IMG/VR virus record: IMGVR_UViG_3300027805_000081
Span: 1 to 25,531 of that record
Reading direction: 5' to 3' (one strand)
Source of the DNA: a virus
DNA length: 25,531 nt
In this document: in pieces, positions 5,589-12,052 of the stretch
How positions within the stretch are numbered: position 1 is the first letter of the stretch
Layout of the letters: every line of letters starts with the position of its first letter
The notes under the pieces: generated by a model
Databases searched by the model: none
What the model was told of the DNA's origin: nothing
Seen by the model: the letters and a program-made list of their open reading frames with translations, nothing else
Made by a program: the position numbers and the translations under genes

Positions 5589-6143
5589 ATGGCATACCAA
5601 GAACCATTAGCAACTACAACGCGGCCTGGTGTAATGCAAGTAGGAACCGGACTTTCTGTCTCAAATGGAATAGTATCAACTTCAGGTGGTGGTTTAGCAA
5701 ACGGATATTTTTATGATACTACCATACAGACAAATCCTGTAGCAAATGCCATCAACACAGTTGGATTCAATTCTACTGCAATTTCATCTGGTGTTTCTAT
5801 AGTAGGCGGAAATCAAATAACAGTAGCCGGTGGTGGTACCTTTAATCTTCAATTCACATTTCAGTTTGACAAAACTGATGCAGGAACAGATTTTGTAGAT
5901 GTGTGGCTGCGCAGAAATGGATCGAATGTCGCAGATTCTAAAACTACGCTTAGCTTGGTATTTAACAATGCCGTGCTCTTAGCGGGATGGTCATATCTAA
6001 TATCTCTAAATGCCGGTGATAATTTACAGATAGTATGGACATCGTTAGATGTTAACCTGCGACTATTGACAGTGCCAGCGCAGGTGGGTCCACCACTTCA
6101 GCCTGAGGCACCATGCGCTCGCGCTATTCTTATACAAGTGTGA
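5589..6143 (+). CDS. Fibre-like protein with jelly-roll-type C-terminal domain
   Basis: 184 residues from ATG 5589, one base after the collagen gene's stop; the in-frame ATG at 5562 lies inside that gene and is less likely. The N-terminus (TRPGVMQVGTGLSVSNGIVS) is the short module shared with the next three proteins. From about residue 40 (GYFYDTTIQTNPV to ARAILIQV) it is beta-strand-rich, with GGTFNLQFTFQF, VDVWLRRNGSNVADS and LNAGDNLQIVWTS. That pattern is found in viral tail-fibre beta-sandwich domains of C1q/TNF-like appearance. A receptor-binding or fibre-tip role is likely but not shown. Confidence 0.75.
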   Translation: MAYQEPLATTTRPGVMQVGTGLSVSNGIVSTSGGGLANGYFYDTTIQTNPVANAINTVGFNSTAISSGVSIVGGNQITVAGGGTFNLQFTFQFDKTDAGTDFVDVWLRRNGSNVADSKTTLSLVFNNAVLLAGWSYLISLNAGDNLQIVWTSLDVNLRLLTVPAQVGPPLQPEAPCARAILIQV

Positions 6144-6151
6144 GGTGAGTC

Positions 6152-6649
6152 ATGGCATACATAAGACCACCAAATACTGTTATTGCTGGGAGAGCGCTTT
6201 CACAAAATCCACCACCCACTCCCCTAGATCCAGCGGGGGTGCTTCAAGTAAACATTGATGCTAACATTGCATCAAAAACTGAACTTGGTGTAGTTCAAAT
6301 AGGTGACAACATTGATATAACGCCTGATGGAGTTATATCAGTTACGTTTCCGAATGCGTGTCAAAAATGCAGCGCTATTGTAGTAGATGAAGATTATTTT
6401 GTTCAAGAAAGTGACTACTACATAGGTATCAAAGCAGTGGGACCAGTAAAGATATACTTGCCAGAAAATCCTGATGATTGTTTTCACCTGATTATAAAAG
6501 TTGATATGGGACCCCCAATAGGAAATAAAAAAATAACAATAATCGCACAGGGCGCTAGCACTATTGATGGTGCGCCAACATATGTTCTTACTGTTCCATA
6601 TGAGTGTGTGAACTTAATAAGTCAAGGTAATAATTGGCACGTAATATAA
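6152..6649 (+). CDS. Fibre-like protein with shared N-terminal and beta-head modules
   Basis: 165 residues, SD GAGGTGAG before ATG 6152. It begins with a Pro-rich leader (RPPNTVIAGRALSQNPPPTP). It then has the short module GVVQIGDNIDITPDGVISV, and from about residue 85 the beta head (YFVQESDYYIGIKAVG, KKITIIAQGASTIDGAPTY, NNWHVI) seen in the collagen-like protein. Cys72 and Cys75 (NACQKCS) may bind metal or form a disulfide. It is probably an alternative fibre subunit built from the same parts. Confidence 0.75.
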   Translation: MAYIRPPNTVIAGRALSQNPPPTPLDPAGVLQVNIDANIASKTELGVVQIGDNIDITPDGVISVTFPNACQKCSAIVVDEDYFVQESDYYIGIKAVGPVKIYLPENPDDCFHLIIKVDMGPPIGNKKITIIAQGASTIDGAPTYVLTVPYECVNLISQGNNWHVI

Positions 6650-6664
6650 AAAGGAGAAACTAAC

Positions 6665-7297
6665 ATGTCATATTTAAGCCAACCAGCCTCAAAAATTTCA
6701 TATGGCGTGGTGCAAATTGGAAACAACATAGATGTAAATGTTGACGGAATTATTTCTATACCTCAAGATATATCTACAACAGCATCTGTTGTATTTGCCT
6801 CTGTAGAAGCATCAACTTCACTTACACTGGATTCTAAGTCTGTAATAACAACAATCATACCAGCTGCTGGTGCAGGAATTTCTATAACAGATGTTTCAGA
6901 AGGTGGCCCAACTGCAGGGTTTAACATTGTCAATACTGGTGTCCTAAGCTTAACGGCTGGAGCTGGCATTACTCTTAGCGCTTCTACAGGGAACATCACG
7001 ATCTCTTCATCAGGCGCAGATCTTATATCTGTATATGGTACTTCTACTAACTATACTGCTACGGCAACTGATGAATATATTGGTGTTAGCAGTGTCGCCG
7101 CTATTACTATAAGTCTTCCTGCTGGAGTAAATGGTAGGGTTTATACGATAAAGGATGAGTATGGCCAAGGTAGTGGTAAGATTACTATTCTGCCAGTAGC
7201 AGGAGAACAGATTGATGGTAAGCTCAATTACATCATCAGCGTTCCATACCAGAGCGTAAGCGTGGTTTTTAGAGCTGGCCAGTGGAGAATAATTTAA
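6665..7297 (+). CDS. Fibre-like protein with shared modules
   Basis: 210 residues, SD AAGGAG before ATG 6665. It carries the N-terminal module GVVQIGNNIDVNVDGIISI, a middle beta-rich Ser/Thr section (AAGAGISITDVSEGGPTAGF, then LTAGAGITLSASTGNITISS) typical of tail-fibre shafts, and the terminal beta head (YTATATDEYIGVSS, VYTIKDEYGQGSGKITILP, QWRII). Its domain order places it between the proteins at 6152 and 4814. Role inferred as a fibre or tip protein. Confidence 0.78.
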   Translation: MSYLSQPASKISYGVVQIGNNIDVNVDGIISIPQDISTTASVVFASVEASTSLTLDSKSVITTIIPAAGAGISITDVSEGGPTAGFNIVNTGVLSLTAGAGITLSASTGNITISSSGADLISVYGTSTNYTATATDEYIGVSSVAAITISLPAGVNGRVYTIKDEYGQGSGKITILPVAGEQIDGKLNYIISVPYQSVSVVFRAGQWRII

Positions 7298-7307
7298 GGT
7301 AAGTCAA

Positions 7308-7838
7308 ATGGCTTATATTAATTCCCAAAAAGTTGCAACTAGAGATGAATGTGGTTTAGTAAAAATTGGCAATCACTTAGATATTTCTAATGACGGCGAA
7401 CTGACCATAAACTTAAGGTCCATAATTGAAGAGGGTGTATGGCAGCCAAAATTAATAAGCGGCCCAGAAGGTGGGGCCATTACGTGCAAAATTCTTTATG
7501 CTAACTACTCAAAAATAGGAAGTTTAGTCCATGCCGCGTTTGATCTGCAAGTAGTGCAGATGGAAAGAGGCAAAGGAAAAACATCGAGCCATGTTATGAT
7601 TGAGGGAATCCCCCTTATGTCAGTATCATCTGATGGATACTGTGGTTCTGTAAACATAACCTATTTTAATAACTTGAATTCTTCAGTATGTGCGCTGTCT
7701 GGGTCAGTCAGACCAGAAAGTTACTCTTGCGATATATGGCACTCAAGAAAAAATGTCACCACTCTAGCGAAGCTAGAATACGGTGACATTAAAATATCTA
7801 CTAGATTGCAGGGAATTATTATTTACAACTGCGCGTAG
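7308..7838 (+). CDS. Fibre-like protein, last gene of the late operon
   Basis: 176 residues, SD TAAGGT before ATG 7308. It starts like its neighbours (MAYINSQKVATRDECGLVKIG, then HLDISNDGELTI) but then carries a different beta-rich C-terminal domain (VWQPKLISG, VHAAFDLQVVQME, GIPLMSVSSDGYCGSVNITY, IIIYNC). That domain resembles small tail-fibre ends. The 3' end overlaps the convergent minus-strand gene at 7823 by 16 bases. Confidence 0.72.
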   Translation: MAYINSQKVATRDECGLVKIGNHLDISNDGELTINLRSIIEEGVWQPKLISGPEGGAITCKILYANYSKIGSLVHAAFDLQVVQMERGKGKTSSHVMIEGIPLMSVSSDGYCGSVNITYFNNLNSSVCALSGSVRPESYSCDIWHSRKNVTTLAKLEYGDIKISTRLQGIIIYNCA

Positions 7839-8044
7839 TTACTCTTTCGTACTGGTTCCTCGGCTGTGCATAGAAGTTGATACCCAACAACTGTAAGTGA
7901 TTCATCATCTAACATTGACTGCCCGATTCTTGCAAGAAGGTGAGCATTTTCTTTTTTTGCTATTACCAGCTTGTTTTCAGTGTCAGTCACTAGCCATTTT
8001 TCTCCATTTTCATATTCAACCATAAGAAGGTAGACTCCAATCAT
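7823..8044 (-). CDS. Small hypothetical protein in the AAA operon
   Basis: 73 residues from ATG 8044; the upstream in-frame ATG at 8050 directly abuts the GAGGAG site and is too close to use it, while 8044 has a 6-base spacing. The sequence (MIGVYLLMVEYENGEKWLVT, then LLARIGQSMLDDESLTVVGY) looks like a compact alpha/beta protein. No family is recognised. It is last in the run that starts at promoter 3 (9284-9312) and is convergent with the fibre operon. Confidence 0.7.
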   Translation of the reverse strand: MIGVYLLMVEYENGEKWLVTDTENKLVIAKKENAHLLARIGQSMLDDESLTVVGYQLLCTAEEPVRKSNYAQL

Positions 8045-8054
8045 CTTCATCTCC

Positions 8055-8255
8055 TCAGTCGAACTTGATCGGAATGCCAGCTTCTTCCAGCATTCTGATT
8101 ATCTTAGAATCTTTAGGCTTACCTCGCCCCTGATTTTCATTACGGCACATAATGACATAATCATAGACGATTTCTAGTTGTTCATCTGACAGCACTTTGG
8201 CTTTCGATTCATCGTTTGGAAAATTAGGATTCTTGACGACTACCTTTTTCATCAT
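8055..8255 (-). CDS. Small hypothetical protein in the AAA operon
   Basis: 66 residues from ATG 8255 (MMKKVVVKNPNFPNDESKAK), with TTGGAG 10 bases upstream; the second ATG at 8252 is equally possible. A longer frame from TTG 8285 would overlap the end of the ATPase gene and run through the ribosome site. The sequence is Lys-rich with a helical middle (SDEQLEIVYDYVIMCRN) and a C-terminal RMLEEAGIPIKFD that could contribute to a helix-turn-helix. Function unknown. Confidence 0.65.
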   Translation of the reverse strand: MMKKVVVKNPNFPNDESKAKVLSDEQLEIVYDYVIMCRNENQGRGKPKDSKIIRMLEEAGIPIKFD

Positions 8256-8281
8256 GATGTATCTACTCCAATTTACAGCAA

Positions 8282-9250
8282 TCAAACAGCTGTTAGCAGG
8301 TACTCAGCGCGACGCTTCCAGTTATCACCGCCTCGACCAGCCACCTTCGTGACCGAGATCAGAGTGCGGAGGCTGAGCTCGCGGGCTTCGTCCTTCATCT
8401 CGCAGAGGAACTCGAGAGCATTCTGCTTGACAGTCATGTCATACTCGGGAAGGAAGTCGTCACCCTTGATAATGACGCTCATGCGCTCAATCTTTTGCAC
8501 AGTCGTCATCGAGAGATCCACGCAGATCGCACGACTGCGTACTGCCTGATCAACCTTGAAGATGGGAAGGTTCGAGATAAAGATGACACCACCCTTGAAC
8601 TCGAACGATCGAGGCAGATCATCGTCACCGAACGATTCAGCATTCCAGGAAATCACCCGCTTGTCATAGGAATCCAGTGCTCCCTTGAGAAGATTGAGAG
8701 CTACCGGATCGCGGAGAACGCTGTCACAGTCATCAAAGACCACGATGCGGTTGCGATTTTCGTAGAGAGTCCGGTACAGACCCTTCGCGGTAGAGTACCC
8801 CTTGACCACCGTGTAGATCTTGCGAGACTGACTTTCGAAGAGGTTGTCATCATGACCCAGGCCGATAGCATCAGCTGAGTTGATGAGACCTGCATCCTTG
8901 AGTGACTTATTAACGGTGAAGGTCTTGCCAAGACCACCTTCACCGGTTACAAGCAGGGAAGGAGAAGTCCGATCGGCAACCATGTTAACAAAGTCAGTGA
9001 GAAAGTCAAAGCGCTCGTTGATGCCGAAGCGATCTACTTTTTCCGTCTTGCCAGTTTCAGCATTGACCTCAGTGGTTCCGACTTCACGAACATCAGTTAC
9101 ACGCATTTGATTTGCCTTAGTGCAGCGGCCGGCCCTGATATTACCAACCACATATTCCTTGTTGGGAGACGCGGCCAGAATCTTGCCCGCGTGGGTAGCC
9201 GTCCACTTGTTCATCCGAGAATCAAAGGAGAGGATTGCAACGTTCGACAT
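8282..9250 (-). CDS. AAA+ ATPase, early
   Basis: 322 residues. Walker A GEGGLGKT at 103-110, Walker B IVVFDD at 169-174, and a sensor-1-like FISN ending at N227. The C-terminal helices (SLRTLISVTKVAGRGGDNW) resemble an AAA+ lid. The first 80 residues are a small beta-rich domain. The same core occurs in the larger protein at 12053, so these are paralogues. Start ATG 9250 has GAGGAA 6 bases upstream. It is first in the transcript from promoter 3, so it is probably made early. Substrate unknown; remodelling of a nucleoprotein or protein complex would fit the fold. Confidence 0.85.
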   Translation of the reverse strand: MSNVAILSFDSRMNKWTATHAGKILAASPNKEYVVGNIRAGRCTKANQMRVTDVREVGTTEVNAETGKTEKVDRFGINERFDFLTDFVNMVADRTSPSLLVTGEGGLGKTFTVNKSLKDAGLINSADAIGLGHDDNLFESQSRKIYTVVKGYSTAKGLYRTLYENRNRIVVFDDCDSVLRDPVALNLLKGALDSYDKRVISWNAESFGDDDLPRSFEFKGGVIFISNLPIFKVDQAVRSRAICVDLSMTTVQKIERMSVIIKGDDFLPEYDMTVKQNALEFLCEMKDEARELSLRTLISVTKVAGRGGDNWKRRAEYLLTAV

Positions 9251-9283
9251 TAAAAATTCCTCAGTTAGTCAATCGATAAGGCT

Positions 9284-9312
9284 ATTATACCAATAATCTG
9301 GAGAAAGTACAC
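9284..9312 (-). promoter_or_regulatory. T4-like early promoter, copy 3
   Basis: Minus strand GTGTAC (9312-9307; one base off GTTTAC), 17 bases, TATAAT (9289-9284), then the leader AGCCTTATCGATTGACTAAC and the GAGG ribosome site. It drives the AAA+ gene at 9250. Confidence 0.83.
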
Positions 9313-9323
9313 AGTTTTTTGAG

Positions 9324-9367
9324 AGAAACTGAGAAAAATTGTAAAATTTATTGGTTTCTCAGTTTCT
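9324..9367. repeat. Perfect 13-bp inverted repeat upstream of early promoter 3
   Basis: Arms agaaactgagaaa (9324-9336) and tttctcagtttct (9355-9367) enclose 18 AT-rich bases. It starts 11 bases upstream of the -35 box and lies between the stop of the gene at 9388 and the promoter. An A-run, not a T-run, follows on the minus strand, so an operator or activator site is as likely as a terminator. Confidence 0.65.
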
Positions 9368-9387
9368 GTTACAGAAATGATACAGAT

Positions 9388-9807
9388 TTACAGCTTTTTT
9401 ACAATTGTTTCATGATCCATGTCTTCTCCAAAAGACATATTTTCAAGCATTGCCTCGACTAAACCTTTACGGGCCAAAGATACACAAGTAATAAAAATGC
9501 ATAGAGAATTGATATTTTTGATAGATTTTTCAATACTATCAGACGCAAGTCCTTCAGCGCTTGAAAGCATTTCACTCAAAATGGCAAGATTCTTTGCTGC
9601 AAAATCATCTACTTCACAATCATTTACCATTTCACAGAGATCTGCAATATCTTTATCAGACAGACCATTAAAAAAATCTGCTAGGGTCATGTACGAATTT
9701 TTCTGAAGCATTAGCGCCGTCATACGTGTAATCGGGTGGAATGCTGGAGAGCTAGCAACTTTGTCATAGTTGACAACTGAAAAACTATCAGAATTTTCTT
9801 GTGTCAT
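9388..9807 (-). CDS. Helical protein of unknown function
   Basis: 139 residues, mainly alpha-helical and acidic (MTLADFFNGLSDKDIADLCE, then VNDCEVDDFAAKNLAILSEM), ending FGEDMDHETIVKKL. A hydrophobic helix near residues 100-117 (NSLCIFITCVSLARKGLVEA) is too polar to call a membrane span. Its ATG overlaps the TGA of the preceding 58-residue gene (ATGA), indicating translational coupling. No family is recognised. Confidence 0.78.
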   Translation of the reverse strand: MTQENSDSFSVVNYDKVASSPAFHPITRMTALMLQKNSYMTLADFFNGLSDKDIADLCEMVNDCEVDDFAAKNLAILSEMLSSAEGLASDSIEKSIKNINSLCIFITCVSLARKGLVEAMLENMSFGEDMDHETIVKKL

Positions 9808-9980
9808 TGCTTTCCCGTACTTTCAAAAAAATCATAATTGCGCTTATTTCGCCTAACATCGCGTTTCTTATCCTTGCGCGTAAACTCTTCATCAACTGGC
9901 ACTTGCCGCTTAGGGTTTAACCCCTTCCTAATAGGAATAAAGGTTTCAGCATCATCTTCATAGAAACGAATACGCTTCAT
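9804..9980 (-). CDS. 58-residue basic protein coupled to the gene at 9388
   Basis: ATG 9980 to TGA 9804, with CGGAG 7 bases upstream. The product starts MKRIRFYEDDAETFIPIRKG and has a strongly basic middle (TRKDKKRDVRRNKRNYDFF). This suggests nucleic-acid or acidic-partner binding. The stop overlaps the next start as ATGA. The coupling, ribosome site and codon use make it a convincing small gene. Function unknown. Confidence 0.75.
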   Translation of the reverse strand: MKRIRFYEDDAETFIPIRKGLNPKRQVPVDEEFTRKDKKRDVRRNKRNYDFFESTGKQ

Positions 9981-10059
9981 GCTACATCTCCGTGTGTTGA
10001 GAATTTAATAGAAATAAAATTGTTTTTTGACATTGATTTAATAGTCACGCGTGTGCTGC

Positions 10060-10278
10060 TTAAAGTTTTGATTTATTGCACATACTATCCGTTGCGGGAA
10101 AGAATGAAAGATGCGATTCTTGGAAAAAGCACTTTAATCCTTTTAAGAATATACTGGGAGATGTTCTGTAAAGAGGAATTGTCTGTCCTGTTTCACTATC
10201 GTAAAAAGTATCTGCTGGGTATGCATCAACGATAGTTCCAACAAATTCAGGATATCCGCCAATAACAAGTGCTTTCAT
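10060..10278 (-). CDS. Small hypothetical protein after the GIY-YIG gene
   Basis: 72 residues; ATG 10278 lies 2 bases after the stop of the gene at 10281, with only a weak GGTG site, so translation may be coupled. The N-terminal part (MKALVIGGYPEFVGTIVDAY, then FYDSETGQTIPLYRT) is beta-rich and plausible as a small barrel. The C-terminal part with two Cys is less typical. Function unknown. A plus-strand frame overlaps it but has no ribosome site or neighbours. Confidence 0.6.
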   Translation of the reverse strand: MKALVIGGYPEFVGTIVDAYPADTFYDSETGQTIPLYRTSPSIFLKGLKCFFQESHLSFFPATDSMCNKSKL

Positions 10279-10280
10279 GA

Positions 10281-10610
10281 TTACACCGTGTTCAGGGTGA
10301 ATTGACCAGTCTTGCGTAGTTCAGTCTCGCGGGCATGCGCTTCAGCCTTGCCGCGGACAAACTCGAAGATGTATGGAACGAAGGCACCGGGACCGTACTC
10401 GCGAATGGATTCGCAGAGAGCCCAGTTCTTTCCTTGGTTGAAGGCACGACCAACATGGCGGCTCCAGCGAGCAGCTAGCGTTTCCTTGCCCGAGCGATCT
10501 ACGCAGACGGCAATACCGACGTATTGCTCGTTCGTTATCACGTTTGACAGCACGTACACGATGTGACGACGATCAGAACGACGCTTCCGCTTTTTGATTT
10601 GGTTGTCCAT
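10281..10610 (-). CDS. GIY-YIG family nuclease, early
   Basis: 109 residues. After a basic N-terminus (KKRKRRSDRR), IVYVLSNVITNEQYVGIA matches the GIY-YIG strands; WSRH and a Glu in HARETEL fit the catalytic Arg and Glu positions. It is a single-domain nuclease without a visible DNA-binding extension. The -10 box of its promoter ends 6 bases before the ATG, so the transcript probably starts at or next to the start codon (leaderless). In T4, the early GIY-YIG enzyme endonuclease II degrades cytosine-containing host DNA. A similar role would fit the hydroxymethylcytosine genes here but is inferred. Confidence 0.8.
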   Translation of the reverse strand: MDNQIKKRKRRSDRRHIVYVLSNVITNEQYVGIAVCVDRSGKETLAARWSRHVGRAFNQGKNWALCESIREYGPGAFVPYIFEFVRGKAEAHARETELRKTGQFTLNTV

Positions 10611-10616
10611 GATGGT

Positions 10617-10645
10617 ATTATACCATGAACCTGTAGAATGTAAAC
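10617..10645 (-). promoter_or_regulatory. T4-like early promoter, copy 4 (leaderless arrangement)
   Basis: Minus strand GTTTAC (10645-10640), 17 bases, TATAAT (10622-10617), then ACCATC and the ATG at 10610. It lacks the GCCTTATCGATTGA leader of copies 2, 3 and 5. Confidence 0.83.
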
Positions 10646-10652
10646 AGTTGTT

Positions 10653-10898
10653 TTACAGAACGGTGATTCGACCCGGATGCAGCTGGTCCATGAAGTGACC
10701 GCCCTCAAGCGGGGTAATGAACACTCGGTCGGAGCTAGAAGCCCTGCCCTCGGTCACCTGGCTCACACCTTGGCAAGTAATCATCCCGTCCTTGATTTCA
10801 AGAACCTGGCCGATCATGTAGCAGTCCGAACGTCCAGCAAAGTCAAGGCTACGAATCACATCGCCGACCTTTACTTCCACAGCTTTCGAGCTAAGCAT
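10653..10898 (-). CDS. Small beta-barrel-like early protein
   Basis: 81 residues; ATG 10898 with GAGG 5 bases upstream. The sequence (VKVGDVIRSLDF, then DCYMIGQVLEIKDGMITCQG) has the alternating strands and turns of a small SH3-like or S1-like barrel, without a specific family match. It lies 30 to 60 bases downstream of early promoter 5. Its stop is just upstream of promoter 4. Confidence 0.78.
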   Translation of the reverse strand: MLSSKAVEVKVGDVIRSLDFAGRSDCYMIGQVLEIKDGMITCQGVSQVTEGRASSSDRVFITPLEGGHFMDQLHPGRITVL

Positions 10899-10928
10899 AG
10901 CAACCTCAGTTATTCAATCGATAAGGCT

Positions 10929-10957
10929 ATTATACCATCAACCTGGTAAAAGTAAAC
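10929..10957 (-). promoter_or_regulatory. T4-like early promoter, copy 5
   Basis: Minus strand GTTTAC (10957-10952), 17 bases, TATAAT (10934-10929), then AGCCTTATCGATTGAATAAC and GAGG before the ATG at 10898. This is the fullest copy of the shared element. Confidence 0.88.
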
Positions 10958-10985
10958 AGTTAATTTGTATCTTTTTTGTAACAGT

Positions 10986-12008
10986 TTACAGCAGTTTTAG
11001 CAGTTGCTCTGGCATCGTTCTGAGCAGTTCCTTGGTTTCTTCTGCTCGTTGCTTAGACTTTTCAGTTGAAGCCTTTTCAAACTTGGTTGCTAGAGTTCCG
11101 GCGTGTGCTTTATCTAAATAGGCCTTCTTTATTTGAGAGATAAAGTCATCATAGTTCTTGATGTTCTTAAGGTCACCTTTACCGTACATTCCGTTCATTT
11201 CAAATGACTGACCTAGTCCCTTTACTGCATTTGCTAAATCCTTAAAGGCAATTTCATCTCTGTTTATTCCCGGATGTGACTTTAGAAGAGCTGAAATTTT
11301 AGGCTTATCATGGCCTTCATGAGAGCGGTTATAGAAGTAATCAAAAATGTGACGCGCAAAATTGCCTGGATCAAGAGAGATAGTGTCTACACGGTCAACC
11401 TTCTGCTTCTTGAATGAAACAATCTCATCACCAATGTGCTTGGCCATAACACCATTTCCACCCATGCTTAGGTTCAACACTTCTGCTAATGCTGTATAGA
11501 GAAATCCCATGAATGATCCCTTGAGCTTGTGCTGTGGTGTCATTCTATGTGTTGTCCAATCCTCAGTATGCGGGAATGATTTGACTAGATCTACTTGGTG
11601 AACTTCATCCCCAAGATTGACTATTAAATTTTGACCTACTCTGTCTGGATCATCTACCAAGTATGATGGCTTTTTCTCGTGCGTAAATTCTGCAATAAGG
11701 TCTTGATAGATTGTTGAGTTCTTGTTCTCGGAAACGCCTTCAATTCTAGGAATAACAAATATGACGTCAATGTCACCATATTCTTTTTCAGGATTTTCCT
11801 TTAAATCTCTTTCCCAATACTTAGATGAACCAACAAAGCTTCCAAACTTGATAGGAAGGTAGTTCTTCTTTTTCAAGAACGCGTTGAAGTCGCTTTCAAA
11901 CTTCTTTAGGAAAGGAGTTATCTCCTTCACCGTTTTTGGTGTGGGCTGGCTTCCCTGAGTTTTGGTGGTAGCCCATCCACCTTCTTGAAGGAGCTCGTAT
12001 ACTTTCAT
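10986..12008 (-). CDS. Nucleotidyltransferase-fold protein with putative capsid-targeting N-terminus
   Basis: 340 residues. GSFVGSS at 56-62, then D79-x-D81 (YGDIDVIFVIP) and D140 (HQVDLVKSF) form the GS-DxD-D active-site pattern of the polymerase-beta nucleotidyltransferase superfamily. All three acidic residues are present, so catalysis is plausible. The C-terminal 200 residues are helical and Lys-rich. The first nine residues (MKVYELLQE, then GG) resemble the T4 capsid-targeting peptide cut by the gp21 protease after L-x-E. A near-consensus late box (TATAAATT) lies 28 bases upstream of the ATG. Candidate virion-packaged enzyme that modifies RNA, protein or nucleotide; the target is unknown. 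Confidence 0.72.
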   Translation of the reverse strand: MKVYELLQEGGWATTKTQGSQPTPKTVKEITPFLKKFESDFNAFLKKKNYLPIKFGSFVGSSKYWERDLKENPEKEYGDIDVIFVIPRIEGVSENKNSTIYQDLIAEFTHEKKPSYLVDDPDRVGQNLIVNLGDEVHQVDLVKSFPHTEDWTTHRMTPQHKLKGSFMGFLYTALAEVLNLSMGGNGVMAKHIGDEIVSFKKQKVDRVDTISLDPGNFARHIFDYFYNRSHEGHDKPKISALLKSHPGINRDEIAFKDLANAVKGLGQSFEMNGMYGKGDLKNIKNYDDFISQIKKAYLDKAHAGTLATKFEKASTEKSKQRAEETKELLRTMPEQLLKLL

Positions 12009-12035
12009 ATTTTCCCAGATACAAAAAGTGATGCT

Positions 12036-12043
12036 AATTTATA
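12036..12043 (-). promoter_or_regulatory. Possible late promoter box (one mismatch)
   Basis: Minus strand TATAAATT, one base from TATAAATA, 28 bases upstream of the ATG at 12008. The same distance is seen before the next capsid-targeting-like gene. Confidence 0.4.
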
Positions 12044-12052
12044 ACCTGATTT

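Noticed and set aside
8495-8878. Plus-strand 127-residue frame
   Set aside because: Lies inside the AAA+ gene, whose Walker motifs are clear on the minus strand.
10020-10235. Plus-strand 71-residue frame overlapping the gene at 10060
   Set aside because: No ribosome site or plus-strand neighbours; the minus-strand frame is adjacent to and co-oriented with the GIY-YIG gene. Neither is certain.
10575-10604. KKRKRRSDRR segment of the GIY-YIG protein as a localisation signal
   Set aside because: A basic N-terminus is adequately explained by DNA binding; nothing in the window indicates a phage nucleus.
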